From positions 9,837,664-9,901,663 of the forward strand of contig CM049315.1 of the NCBI GenBank assembly GCA_026874595.1: DNA of 64,000 nucleotides, written 5' to 3'. Source of the stretch: Sipunculus nudus. Taxonomy: Eukaryota; Annelida; Sipuncula; Golfingiida; Sipunculidae. The first letter of the stretch is position 1. Each line of letters starts with the position of its first letter. A program made the translations under genes and the position numbers. The notes under the pieces were generated by a model. That model made no database searches. It was not told the DNA's origin and saw only the letters and a program-made list of their open reading frames with translations. This document shows positions 10,941 through 22,200 of the stretch, one piece after another.

Positions 10941-13579
10941 TACACTCACATCTCAGAACTTCATAAGACTCGTGACTCATGAAAGAAATATTCTTTTATA
11001 CAGAGTAAAAAACGAAACATTATTTCATGATTATAATTGTCCTTATTTGACAGACAATAAATAACCTTACATAACTATACTCGTGTAAATATAAATATAA
11101 AAGAAATTTAATAATAAATAATAATAATAATAATAAAGTGGTCACGGTATCATATAAAATAGTAAACCACTTTTGTGCGAGACACTGCATAAGTAATCGT
11201 ATAAAAATGAACGTTGAACAATACATATAATTATACATAAACTAAATCATCAGTGAATTTTATCCATAATTGTTGTAAAAAATTTAGCCAATTTAGGCCT
11301 ACAGCGTTTCCTATACTTAAATTTGTGATAGACTTGAGATGCTCATATTTAATGATGTTAGGATTAATAGAGTACCATGGTGAACATTTTTTTTTATTTC
11401 CTGGAGAAACTGGTAACATTATAATAAATAATGAAATTCTACACCTCATAAATTGTATAATTCACATATACTCTCTGGCTTCCTTCAACTTGATAAAAAC
11501 CGACCCTTACGAACTGGTAATTTATGGTTTCTCTGTCTGAATTTACACAATGCAGTTTTGAATGGTTTTGGTAGTACAAGTAAGTAATTCTCAATGTTAA
11601 GTTATTTTTAAAACATTCTGTAAATTATACAAATATGACAATAACCTATTTTTTTCTTTTCATTCGTCTGGAGCACTGGCATTCTGCTACAACATTTTTA
11701 GCAGTAGTTTTGAAACTATATTTTTTAAACCAGTATGAAAATATCTGACATTCATTAAGAATTTTCTTAGACATTTATTTACCATTGAGAGATTATTATT
11801 CCTTTCCTATCCATTAGATAAACTAGATTTTAGAACAATTTACTGATTTGACAATTTTTTTTAAAGTAACTAAGCCCAATATAAAATTATATTTGTCGCA
11901 ACTGTCTGAGATGCTTTCCAAGGAAAGAAAAAAGTTATATTTGGTGACTACTTGCATCGGATACCGTCCTTAATCACCAAATATCATATGCCTTGGTGTA
12001 GAGCCATTAAAATTCAAGATGAATCTGCAAAATTTTAAATGATTTTTTTTTTCAACACAGTCTACATCATCAATACCCCTCTGTGTACATATTAATGATC
12101 TTAGGATAATTTTGGTTGTGAAAAGTTCTTATAACTCCTTTATGAAGGATGTGTGAACTTGTTTATAAAAAACATGTTTGTTATTACAGCAATGTTGACT
12201 AACAGGAAAACATGTAACCTAAGGTGCATGGTAGGTTGCATATATGAGGAGGTAGAAAGGTCACTTATTGCAGAACGCCATTTGCAAAGCTCTGGCTTAT
12301 CTGACTTGCTGCAAGATGCCCTTGTTGAATATACATGTTTCGATTATTTAGGCGGGCCCCCACAAATTGTAAACACGTTGATATACATGTAAACAAAACA
12401 AGCAGCCTGTGTGCGATGATATCCACGTTTTTTGGCATATTTTAAAAATCTCCAAAGTATTACCTTTTGTTCACAAAGTTCATATAAAGGTGATTGGGAC
12501 CCTTGAAATTGTAGGTCGAATATTGCTCCCATGCACTGTGTTCCCGCGTCGCAACGAAGGAAGCGGTTAGTAGCAGATACATTTATTTGATTAAGGGATG
12601 GGGTTTGGGATAAGGAATGCTAGGTTGTTAATTTGATACAGTACAGATACACACTGAACCTCGTCTTTAGTAAAATTTGTGTAATGATCTATACAGTTTC
12701 GGTGATACAGTTAAAAGAAGAAAATACAAGTGGTACTGTTAGATCTATACTCGTCAAGTTAAGCCGAATGACTATTGGCCAACATGTATACTGAATCCCC
12801 CTCCCTATATATGGAGATACATTGCCTGCAAACTATCTCGAGAAATGCCTACTTAAACTTTATTTGTTTTTTTTTACATTTTTTTTTTATTTAAATTTGT
12901 TTTGCGCCGGGGGTATGGAAAGCTCATTTAGAATAACATTTTTATCAATTAAGGTTTACAACTCTTAAGTTTCAGCAATGTAAAAGAAACAACAACAACA
13001 AAAATGAAAAAAAAAATAATTCAAATTTTGATATATATTTTTTGCGTATTTTTAAATAAATAAAAATAACACTTTATTGATTTTTTTTTAACTTTAAGGA
13101 AATTAGACATGATTTTATAAGGATTACACTTATAAATATACCTGAAAAAATATCCGTGTGTTAATATAATCTGAGGGTTGTCATAATTCATCAAAAGTCG
13201 ATGTATCTCGATGCAAGATCTCGATTAAATTGAACATTATTGATTATTAATCTCTGAATCGATTTCGATTTTTTTTTATTTTGTCCACATAAACCATCCC
13301 GAAGTCCTGTGTATACTCTCAACTATTCCGAAGTAGTTGGCTATATTTAAGCTCTATCGCGTATACATGTACCTGAAATCATTCGTTAAAAGAAAATTCC
13401 ACTCGCATATAAACATATCTGGCTGCGACAAACAGTGGGAAAGCTACGTTTTTCTTATATTTGCTGAAATTTACTGAATCCTTTTCGGGAAAATGGTTTT
13501 ATTTGTTTAAAAAGTCTGAAAGTTTCTTCTTAAGTACGGTAAGAATTGAATCGAGAATTGAATCGAAGGTAAAGAATTG
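10941..13579. other. AT-rich non-coding stretch
   Basis: About 2.6 kb of very AT-rich sequence with poly-T and poly-A runs and short frames on both strands, the longest under 100 codons. None carries a motif I recognise. I see no RNA gene or transposon ends. Confidence 0.4.
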
Positions 13580-14079
13580 ATGGCTTCGGAATGTAGTGGA
13601 CGGAAAGTTTTACTTTTGTCTGCAGCATTAATTTACTGCCACCCTTCATCACAAAATGGACCTCTTCCAGTTAGGAATTATGGGACGTTCGGAATTGCTA
13701 GTCTCACTGTCAAACTCCAAAATCTGTCACAGTTCAAGGTATAATTTCTTCTGTTTACACAGCCCATGCGCATGCTAACAAAATAATATTCTTACTCCAT
13801 TCGTCAGTCCCCTCGCTAAAAACATCCGTGCATTGTCATGTAAATTGCCTTGAAATCATTCTAATTCAACATATTTTTACGGACTATATTACTCTCTTCA
13901 ATTCTTTCATACAGGTCTACGACACTGGTGTATATTGAGAAGCCCCAGTGCACTGTGGGAAAGAATTTCTGGACCCACAATCCCTAACCAGTAGAGTCGT
14001 ACCCGCAGGGTTCTGCTCAATGTGTCTTACTGCATCTGACGAAGAGGATACGGAGGACTTCTTAAGTATAGTCATTTAG
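13580..14079 (+). CDS. Candidate two-exon small gene (unidentified)
   Basis: An ATG at 13,580 opens 53 codons (13,580-13,738) that run without a stop to a CAAG|GTATAA donor. The start includes a short hydrophobic run (VLLLSAALIYC) that could be a signal peptide. A good acceptor (ttctttcatacag) ends at 13,914. Joined in phase, the frame reads VYDTGVY and meets TGA at 13,936-13,938. It then stays open for 46 more codons (including CGKEF, FCSMC and an acidic DEEDTED run) to TAG at 14,077-14,079. Either this is a 60-residue secreted peptide with a chance frame after it, or the TGA is a mutation or recoded codon, or the whole is coincidence. The family is not recognised. Confidence 0.25.
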
Positions 14080-14104
14080 GTCTACCACATTTGGTTCATC
14101 ATTC

Positions 14105-14720
14105 CATAAACAAGAGCACCGCAAGAGTGCATAAAACGCCCGCCGCATGTCTTGGGACCTCTGATCCAATTAAATATGAGTTTTGACGAGAATTTAATAC
14201 AGGCGAAAACTTTATTGATAAATTTTTACAATGAGTTGCATGAAAGTCCATCAGATTCCTGCGAAGTCATAACGACGCAAGGCGACACCAAAAAGTAGCC
14301 TGGAAACCTCTGACCTCATTAGGTATGCGTGAATTTTCCTTAGAATTTAATTCCTGGAAGAAACTCTATTGATTAATATTCATATTGAGTTTGAAAATTC
14401 ATCAGACTTTTAGTAAGTTATCACAACGCCACCGAAATATGGTGACCTCTGACGTAATCAAATTTGCATATATTTTACCAGAAATCAAACTTGGCGAGAT
14501 ATAATATTGGTTATCATTTCTGTTGAGTTTCATGGAAATCCATCAAATTCATAGTAAGTTATCGCGGCGACACCATAAAGTATCTTGGTGACCATTGAAC
14601 TCATTATATATGCGTGGATGTTGCCTATAATAAAATGAGGAAAAGCGAGATAATCTTCTGCTAAGAAGTTATGGTGAGTATCGAGAAAATCTGTTGAGGC
14701 CCTGCAGGGTACGTTATTAC
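14105..14720 (+). repeat. Dispersed mollusc-style repeat with ~150-bp subunits
   Basis: It starts 'caagagcaccgcaagagtgcataaaacgcccgccgcatg' and repeats a block containing 'gacctctgac.t.at', 'gcgtg.attttcc', 'gagttt.atg.aa.tccatcaga.t' and 'aagt.at.acgacgc'. Four degenerate units are visible. No protein is encoded. I associate this family with bivalve genomes from memory. Confidence 0.45.
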
Positions 14721-14734
14721 GGCGACACTGAAAG

Positions 14735-14945
14735 TTAATGGACGGTGGGTACATCATAATACGTCTCGTCTTAGATGGGCGTATAATAAAAGTTGCCGGA
14801 GGGACGGACGGTGGGAATACCATATAATACCTCCCGTCACAGACGGACGCATAATACTGTTGAAAGTTAACGGACGGTTTGTGGGTAAACCATAATACGT
14901 GCCGCAATAGATGGGTGTATAATAAAAGTTAATGGATCGAAGGAC
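14735..14945 (+). repeat. ~65-bp tandem repeat, three units
   Basis: The blocks 'cggacggtgggtacatcataatacg', 'cggacggtgggaatacca' and 'cggacggtttgtgggtaaacc' begin near 14,742, 14,806 and 14,871. Each is followed by 'c.t..agatggg.gtataata'. Long minus-strand frames here are shadows of the array. Confidence 0.6.
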
Positions 14946-15896
14946 CTTTCGCTGAAATAGTTTACTGACGGACATGATCAGTTTTTGGCTGTGTTCCCCG
15001 CCTACAATTATTTCAGGAATTATAAACTGGGCAATGGAAACAATCAACTGATACGCGAATGGCCTTTTTATGGGCAACCTACGCAATCAGAAGTACACGT
15101 CTGTTGTTATTCTTTATTAGATCGGCGTTTTTGCAGTGACAGAACGCCACCGGGAATCTTTGATCAGACATGCAAAGACATTCATTTGAGGGTCGTCTGC
15201 ATTTATGAAAATCCCTGGAGGGCACTGACCTGAAACCCTGCCAGAAAGCCAATGCCCTATGATTGGGGGAGGGTTGTCTCTCACACACGAATTCTGTTGC
15301 CCTTTCCTTGGAATATATCAAGAATTTCCACACATGAATTCACCTAAATTCCGTGATAATTTGAATGCATGAGACAACCTAAAATGTCCTTTTCCATGAT
15401 ACCCATATTCGTACAACAGTCTCGTTAAAATACAAACGTTTACGCTGACATATTGAGTACTACCTAAATTAAGGTGTCTATTAATTTACCGCTCTTTATA
15501 GAATTTGATGTTAATAATTTCTATGTCTATGGTTAATATGACCTGATCTTTTATGTAACGTGAATAACAACAATCTTTTACCCAGACCAATGTAAGAGTT
15601 ATTTCATATCTAAGATGGCAGATGTATACAATTGCGTTTGAAATATAAATCTTTTATGAGTGTCTGGGTGGATCAATCCCCCCTGGCCGCTATGCCACAC
15701 GTTCAATATATATACGTATCAAGTATAAGTGTTACTTTTTTAGGGTTAAACATTTAAATAAAGATATATTTGTCTGTACTCTTATTAACCGTTTAACTAC
15801 ATGATCCATCACCTACGGATTATTGTGGTATGTTGTGTCAAATCATTTCAAGTACATTACTCAATATATAACATATAATAGGTATTTCGATGATAT
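14946..15896. other. Non-coding flank of the gypsy insertion
   Basis: No gene, repeat or RNA is recognised. The stretch ends in ATAT, the left copy of the target duplication of the following element. Confidence 0.4.
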
Positions 15897-16102
15897 TGTA
15901 GTAGGAACGGATTAAATGACCTGCCCAAGGATCCGGGACCCGTCATAGGACCCCCCAGTTTTACGCTAGAAGACCTCCGAGGAGTGTCGTGTGCATCAGG
16001 GCCGAGCTGTAGAGAGCCATCGAGGAGTCCATGTCCGATTGGAGCTGCCTGTTGGCGTGTTTGAGGTCGTACTACGAGGTGAGACTACCTACATCTACTA
16101 TA
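15897..16102 (+). repeat. 5' LTR of the gypsy element
   Basis: 206 bp, identical to the right LTR at all but one position. At this length the LTR is short for the superfamily. No clear TATA box or polyadenylation signal is obvious within it. Confidence 0.93.
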
Positions 16103-16103
16103 A

Positions 16104-16121
16104 TGGCGACGAAGGATGATT
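16104..16121 (+). promoter_or_regulatory. tRNA primer-binding site (gypsy)
   Basis: TGGCGACGAAGGATGATT begins one base after the LTR. The TGG start pairs with the universal CCA end of tRNAs. Which tRNA serves as primer cannot be told by eye. Confidence 0.7.
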
Positions 16122-17134
16122 TGGAGCGGGTTTAGCCCCGGTTTTACCTCTTAGATAGTCGGTAGTCGTTGTATCTAGATCTTAGCTCGGCAAGGAGCCG
16201 CCATTTCGCTTGGCGCGCTAGTCAAAAACTTTGGTCCCTTTGCTGACTTCAGCAGTCGAGACAAGCTTAGTACAGCGTTGTCTTGTGTTTACTTAACTGG
16301 ACAATTAGTTGTTCTTGCCTGTTATTGTACTGGATAGAGCTGTCAATAGTCTTAGTGCTAGCAATAGTCGAATTTCGGTCTTCTCCATATCGTTTTGATC
16401 AGAGCTGTGATCACGTGACCCCGTGTTTCTGGTCAAGATCCCCGAAATTCTTCACTCTGAACGATTTTTTGTCACGTATTTCCTTGAGTATTGCCCTTGA
16501 ATATTTCATATTCTTCTCTGCCCCCTTGATTAGCTGCAATTTCTGTGGTTACAGGCAATTTTCCTTTATATACCTTGTTAGGATCGGAGTTTGTACGAGT
16601 TTATACTTGTATGCTATTACTGTAGTATTAGCCCCTTTTGTAGTTCACAGTCTGCCTGTACTGAGGCCCAATCTTGTATTTTTAATGTGCAGGTAAGGTC
16701 AAGGTTGTTTGCTGACAAAATTTTTTTTTAGCCATCAGTAGTAATGGGTGGGTAAGCAGGAAGCATGAGGTAACCCCATATTGCTGTTGTTGTAAATTGT
16801 GCTTCCACCAAGTTCTTTTATAGTCTATTATAGACTCGACAGGTACTTTTAGTGTAGTAGGTCCCGATACTTTTTGCATTATTTGTCATATTCCTCTTTA
16901 AACTGTATAGATCTGGACCCTGTGCATGCACTTTGCTGGCTTACTTGCTTGTTCATGTTGTTGAGCCCCTATTACCTTTGTTGTTGGTTATGAGCCTGGC
17001 ATTGCTTTTTGCTAAATTTGCGCATCCCTAATCAGCTTGCGTTGTTTCTTTTGCTAATCATTGAATATTCCTTGCGTGCATTGGGCTCCCTGTCACACAG
17101 GCAACCTTCCCTGTCCCTTGTTACAACTGGCATC
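16122..17134 (+). other. Gypsy 5' leader with a strong splice donor
   Basis: About 1 kb of untranslated leader. CAG|GTAAGG at 16,690-16,698 fits the splice donor consensus well. It could join to acceptors just upstream of the third ORF (AG at 23,505-23,506 and 23,520-23,521). A 137-codon open stretch here lacks an ATG at its start and shows no domain. Confidence 0.45.
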
Positions 17135-19063
17135 ATGGCCCAATTTCAAAATTCTGTTGATGTAAGTTCTGCTTCGGTGTCCCAATTGGTCACCTATTTC
17201 ACGGATATGCTGTCCCCAGCCACTATCCTCCACATTGTTCGGTTGCGTGAGTCAACCCCTGATTTTGGCCTACCTGATTTGGCTCATGCTACTGGTCTAG
17301 CGTTAACCTTTTGGGAGCGTCTTTCCCGGGAAGGCAAGATTCGTCTTTCGGGTAAGACGGGTGGGCCCCCGAATCCCGGCCCAAACGATTCCTCCATAGA
17401 TCGAATCCTTCATGCACTTCCTACCGAAGCTGTATATGTCCCGCCACCAAATATGTTGAGGGAGGGGAGTGTAAGAGGTGACTGTTTACTACAGTCTAGA
17501 GGTGTGGGAATGCGAAATGGTCCCAGTGTAGACCAAACCCAGCCTGAACTCGGTCGTCATGCTGGAGCCCCCAGTAATGAAGGCAGTAGTCCAGCGTCAA
17601 CGGCTGGATATTCCCAGCAAGGTATAAGTAACCTTGACATGTTAACGATGATTGGGAATTCAGGTCCTCGGTCCACCCAGGGCGATATTAGGGGGGAAGT
17701 ATACTATCAGGGAACAAATGAGGGTTTTGACCTAGCTACAGGTCCTGCTTTAAGCGTGCGTCGGACTTCTGCCCCCTTACCAGTGAATTCACGCCCGGGT
17801 ACTCAACCGGCCTCAGGTAATGTGGGTCCCTATAATCACACACAGCGGGAGGCATACGACCAGGGCGTCCTCTGGGCTCAGCCCACTAGATCCAGCCGAG
17901 TTAGCAACAAGAAACGGTCTTCAAGGCCTAAGAAGAGTGTAGACAGACACGCACGGCGTCGCCGGCATAGGTCCAGTTCCTCTGAGTCAAGCGACTCAAC
18001 CTCCGAAGAACGTGGTGGCACACGGTCCCGTAAGAAGCATCACCGGCGTCGGGTTAGGTCCATCAGCTCTAGTGATGGTTCGAGGCATATGAGAAGGGAT
18101 AACCGAGCCAGTTCTTACTCCGAAGATTCAGACTACTCTTGTTCACCTCACCGCCATGGCACCAGAAGGAGAAGAAGGAGCCCAGACATCATGAAGTTAG
18201 GCACCTTCACAGGTGATAGGAATTGGAGTGGTTTCTTCTTCCAGTTCCAGAGGTTGGCAGACAGGCGAGGATGGTCTAGACACAAGAAAGCAGAAAAACT
18301 TGTCGACTCCCTTGGTGGGAGGGCCCTTGATTATGTCAGAGAGCTTGAATTGGAAGGTGACTACAAACGCTTAACTAAGAAGTTAGAGCAACGTTTCGGC
18401 ATGAGAGATGCACCTATCACTGTGCGTAGGGAGCTTCAGTTTGCAAGACAGGAGGACCAGGAGACCCTGGAGGAGTTTAGCGAAAGGGTTCACGTCCAGG
18501 TCATAAACAGTTTCCCGGGCGCCACAGAAGAAACAATTCAACAGCTTGCCATTGAATACTTCCTGAGGGGATGCGGTGACAAGAAAGCAGCAGTTAGTGC
18601 CATGGGAAGGAACCCAAAATACCTCCACAAATCTCTTCAATACGTGAAGGATGCCATCAACAACCACCGAGCCATTTATGGGAAGATACACATAGCCCGT
18701 AAAACGGTAACGTTCGCCGAGAGTGCAACATCAGATATGGAAGGTCAAGTTGACACAAAGCAGGCCCAGTCGACAATATCTGAAAGGGTCAACCCGCGGA
18801 ATGGCACACAACCCGAAACCAGCGACCAGGCTTGGGCGCAAATGAACAAACACATTGACAGTCTGGAAGGATTGATCAAGAAAGCCTTAATGGTGTCCAG
18901 GCCCAGATCCGTAAGCTCAAGTAGGCCCCAGCTAAAGCCTGCTAATAGCGTCTGCTACAAATGCAATCAGCGGGGACACTTTCAGAAACAATGTCCAAAT
19001 AGTGAGGGCAATCCTGCCTATAAGGAACCAGGACAGGGTTTTAAAGGCCAAGGGTTGCGTTAA
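17135..19063 (+). CDS. gag: Gypsy Gag polyprotein
   Basis: Structural protein of 642 residues that packages element RNA. The ATG at 17,135 is the first in this frame; upstream codons are open but lack an ATG. Residues ~252-350 are a basic arginine/serine-rich tract with many RS and SSS runs. Residues ~353-520 match the retrotransposon capsid domain (an 'F.G.....F...F.......W' opening, then LEQRFG, LEEFSERV and YFLRGC). A single CCHC zinc knuckle (CYKCNQRGHFQKQC) lies at ~607-620, near the end. The pol frame is open from 19,045 and is offset by -1, so a -1 shift in the last 19 bases could join the two. I see no textbook slippery heptamer there. The frame is intact. Confidence 0.93.
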   Translation: MAQFQNSVDVSSASVSQLVTYFTDMLSPATILHIVRLRESTPDFGLPDLAHATGLALTFWERLSREGKIRLSGKTGGPPNPGPNDSSIDRILHALPTEAVYVPPPNMLREGSVRGDCLLQSRGVGMRNGPSVDQTQPELGRHAGAPSNEGSSPASTAGYSQQGISNLDMLTMIGNSGPRSTQGDIRGEVYYQGTNEGFDLATGPALSVRRTSAPLPVNSRPGTQPASGNVGPYNHTQREAYDQGVLWAQPTRSSRVSNKKRSSRPKKSVDRHARRRRHRSSSSESSDSTSEERGGTRSRKKHHRRRVRSISSSDGSRHMRRDNRASSYSEDSDYSCSPHRHGTRRRRRSPDIMKLGTFTGDRNWSGFFFQFQRLADRRGWSRHKKAEKLVDSLGGRALDYVRELELEGDYKRLTKKLEQRFGMRDAPITVRRELQFARQEDQETLEEFSERVHVQVINSFPGATEETIQQLAIEYFLRGCGDKKAAVSAMGRNPKYLHKSLQYVKDAINNHRAIYGKIHIARKTVTFAESATSDMEGQVDTKQAQSTISERVNPRNGTQPETSDQAWAQMNKHIDSLEGLIKKALMVSRPRSVSSSRPQLKPANSVCYKCNQRGHFQKQCPNSEGNPAYKEPGQGFKGQGLR

Positions 19064-19257
19064 ACGGCCTAGACGCAACCCAGTTATCAGAAGGCCATTT
19101 ACAAGAAACAGAGGCTGACGAGGCCAATCGTCAGGCCAATCGTCAGCACTCATCGACCCCGCTAGGTGGGGCGGAGCAAGGTCAGTCTCAACTTCAGCGG
19201 GAGGACTCCTCTGTCAGTTCAGGTACTCAGGAACGTTTCTGTGAGGCAGAAGTTAAA

Positions 19258-22200
19258 ATGTGCCAAACTCAAGGACTAACGCTAGTAGCCCCAGTTAAGA
19301 TAAACGGGGTTGACACCCAGGCTGTGATCAACAGTGCGTCTCAAATCACTGTGATCAGCCTCAGCTTTTATGATAGTCTACCCGAGAAGCCTGTATGCAC
19401 AGGCACAGCCACCCTGAAAGGGATTGGCGGGGATGATTCAGCGCTTACAGCAGAGCGCGCCCCTGACACAACTATCCAGTTCGGAAAGAAAGTGTACCAT
19501 TGGCCAGTGTACATAGCCAAGATATCAGATTCAGTGCTTCTTGGTCTAGACTTTCTACTGGCACAAAAGTGCACAGTTAATTTAGAAAACAAAACCGTAA
19601 GCTTACCGGGAGAGGTAGTACAGGCTTCAATCCGGACAAGTCCGGATGACGATATCTGTGGATGTTCAGTAGTCGCTGCAGCGCGGAGGATGCTGCAACC
19701 CAATGCGGTGAGCACCATCCCTATAAGAGTCCTTAGTTGCAGAGTTGAGAATTGCGACTACTTAGTTGAACCCAAGTTTAGCCAGGCGGAACTATGGTCC
19801 CCCAAGATGCTCACTAGGAGTAGTGGGCGCATAGAAGTTTGCAATAGTTCCAACAGGTGTATCACGCTTCGCCCAAATCAACCTGTGGGCGTGGCGACAG
19901 GAGTAGAAGGGATCCTTACATCCCTAAGTATCGAGTCTGCGGACTATAACAGTGCTCCAACAGGGGGCGCTGTGCCGGTTCCACCAATGCCAGTGCCCAC
20001 TGTCAGACGCGTGTCTGGAATTGCAGGGGACCAGTTAAAGGAGAATACAGAGGGCAGAGTGGTACCAGACCATCTGAAAGAAATTGTCAGTCAGGTCAGG
20101 GAGACAGCATCAAAGGATCAGGCCACACAATTAGAGAAGCTCTTGCTAACGTACCAGGACGTTTTTGCTAAGCACGACCTGGATCTAGGTTGCTTGTCTG
20201 AGGTTCGCCACAACCTGGATACAAAAGGCCACGCGCCAGTCCACCAAAGTATGAGGAGAGTTCCAATCAGTTTCGAACAGGAAGAGAGGAGCCACCTAGA
20301 GAAACTCCTAGCAGCAGGGGTTATTCGCCATTCTAGTTCGGAGTGGGCCTCAGCACCAGTGTTGGTAAGGAAGAAGGACGGAGGGGTGAGATGGTGCATA
20401 GATTTTAGAGCCCTGAACGAAAGGACAGTCAAGGACACCTACCCTCTCCCCCTAATCGAAGATTGCTTGGATACCCTGGCTGGCACTGTCTATTTCTCCA
20501 CTCTGGACTTAGCCTCCGGCTACTACCAGATAGAGTTGGAAGAGGAGGCAAAAAGGAAAACAGCATTCATAACAAAGTACGGGTTGTTTGAACACAACCG
20601 TCTCGCATTCGGCCTTTGTAATGCGCCAGCGACCTTTCAGCGTGCCATGAATCACGTGCTGAGGGGGCTCACGTGGTCCGAAGTCATCGTGTACATCGAT
20701 GACATAATCGTCCTCGGTACTTCATTTGACCAACACTTGGCCAGTTTGGAGAAAGTATTCGGACGTCTGCGGACACACAACCTGAAACTCAAGCCAAGAA
20801 AGTGTGAGTTCCTGAGATCTGAAGTAGAATTCTTAGGACGGACCGTTAGCTACGAAGGTGTCAAGATCACAGACGGGAAAACGGACATAATCAGAAGTTG
20901 GCCAGTCCCTGTCACAAGGAAAGAACTCAAATCCTTCCTGGGATTCTGCAACTATCATCGCGCACACATCCAAGGCTATGCGGGAATTACTGCATGTTTG
21001 TATGAGCTGGTGAAACCCAAATCCATTTTCGTATGGTCTGAACAGCACCATGATGCATTCGAAGCACTCAAGGAGCGGCTGACTTCAGCCCCGTGCTTAG
21101 CGCTGCCTTCAAAGGAAGGAACGTTCATTTTAGATTGCGACGCCTCCAACTACGCAATAGGGGCTGAACTCTCGCAGTTGCAGAACGGCCAGGAGCGTAC
21201 CATCTCATATGCGAGCTTTACTCTGACCAAGGAGCAGAGACGCTACTGTACCACCCGCAAGGAACTGCTGGCGGTAATATGGTTTTGTCGACATTACAGA
21301 CACTATCTCTTGGGGAGACCATTTGTGGTAAGGTCTGACCACAATTGTCTGGCCTGGCTTATGCGTTTTCGGCATGTAGAGGGTCAGCTAGCCCGTTGGC
21401 TGGAGGAGCTTGCTAACTATGACTTTAAGATCGTGCACCGGGCCGGCAATAAGCATTGCAACGCGGACGGCCTTTCCAGAATTCCAGCACCGCCATGTGA
21501 ATGCTACAGTGCGGGAGCTCGTACCCAAGACCTCCCTTGTAAGGGGTGTCAGTACTGCCAGAGAGCAAGTGAAAAGTGGATCCGATTCACAGAAGATGTA
21601 GATGATGTGGTTCCTTTGGCAGTCAGGACATGTGAACTTGGGGTTACGGCCGAAGATACAGCTGGTGAAGAGGAACCTGGAGATGCGAGAGAAATTGACG
21701 GTTCCTCAGATGCATCTGGATGCCATACAGCCACGGATTCAGGCAGTGAAGTGTCTGACACAGAATCAATCCCGGACCAGACGCCTAATTGGCTGGAAGC
21801 TTACTCTTCTAATCAGCTGATAGAGATGCAGGATGCTGACCCGGACCTAAAGCCCTTGGTATTGTGGTTGGACAATGGAGAGCCGAAGCAGGCAGAACTG
21901 CTCCTCACTAGTCCTGCAGTTAAATCTTTGTGGGCGTGTAGGTCCCAATTGCAGTTGAGGGGCGGTGTACTCCATTATATGTGGGAAGGCGATGATGGGG
22001 CGCACCCCTTATTGGTGGTCCCTGAGGGTTTAAAACAGGAAATCCTTAAACTTTGCCATGGCTGCCCCACGGCTGGGCACCTAGGAAGAGATAAGACCTT
22101 GGCACGCCTCCGTAGGTCCTTTTTCTGGCACAATATGGTCAGAGACTGTGCACTGTATGTGGCACAGTGTCAAGTCTGCAACCGACATAAACGGCCTGTT

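Noticed and set aside
16283-16696. A 137-codon open stretch in the gypsy leader as an extra gene
   Set aside because: It starts without ATG, is hydrophobic and Cys/Leu-rich in the manner of T-rich sequence, and shows no domain. The splice donor at its end suits a leader better.
19045-19063. A defined -1 slippery heptamer between gag and pol
   Set aside because: The -1 frames do overlap by 19 bases, but no X XXY YYZ heptamer is in register there. Only the overlap can be claimed.
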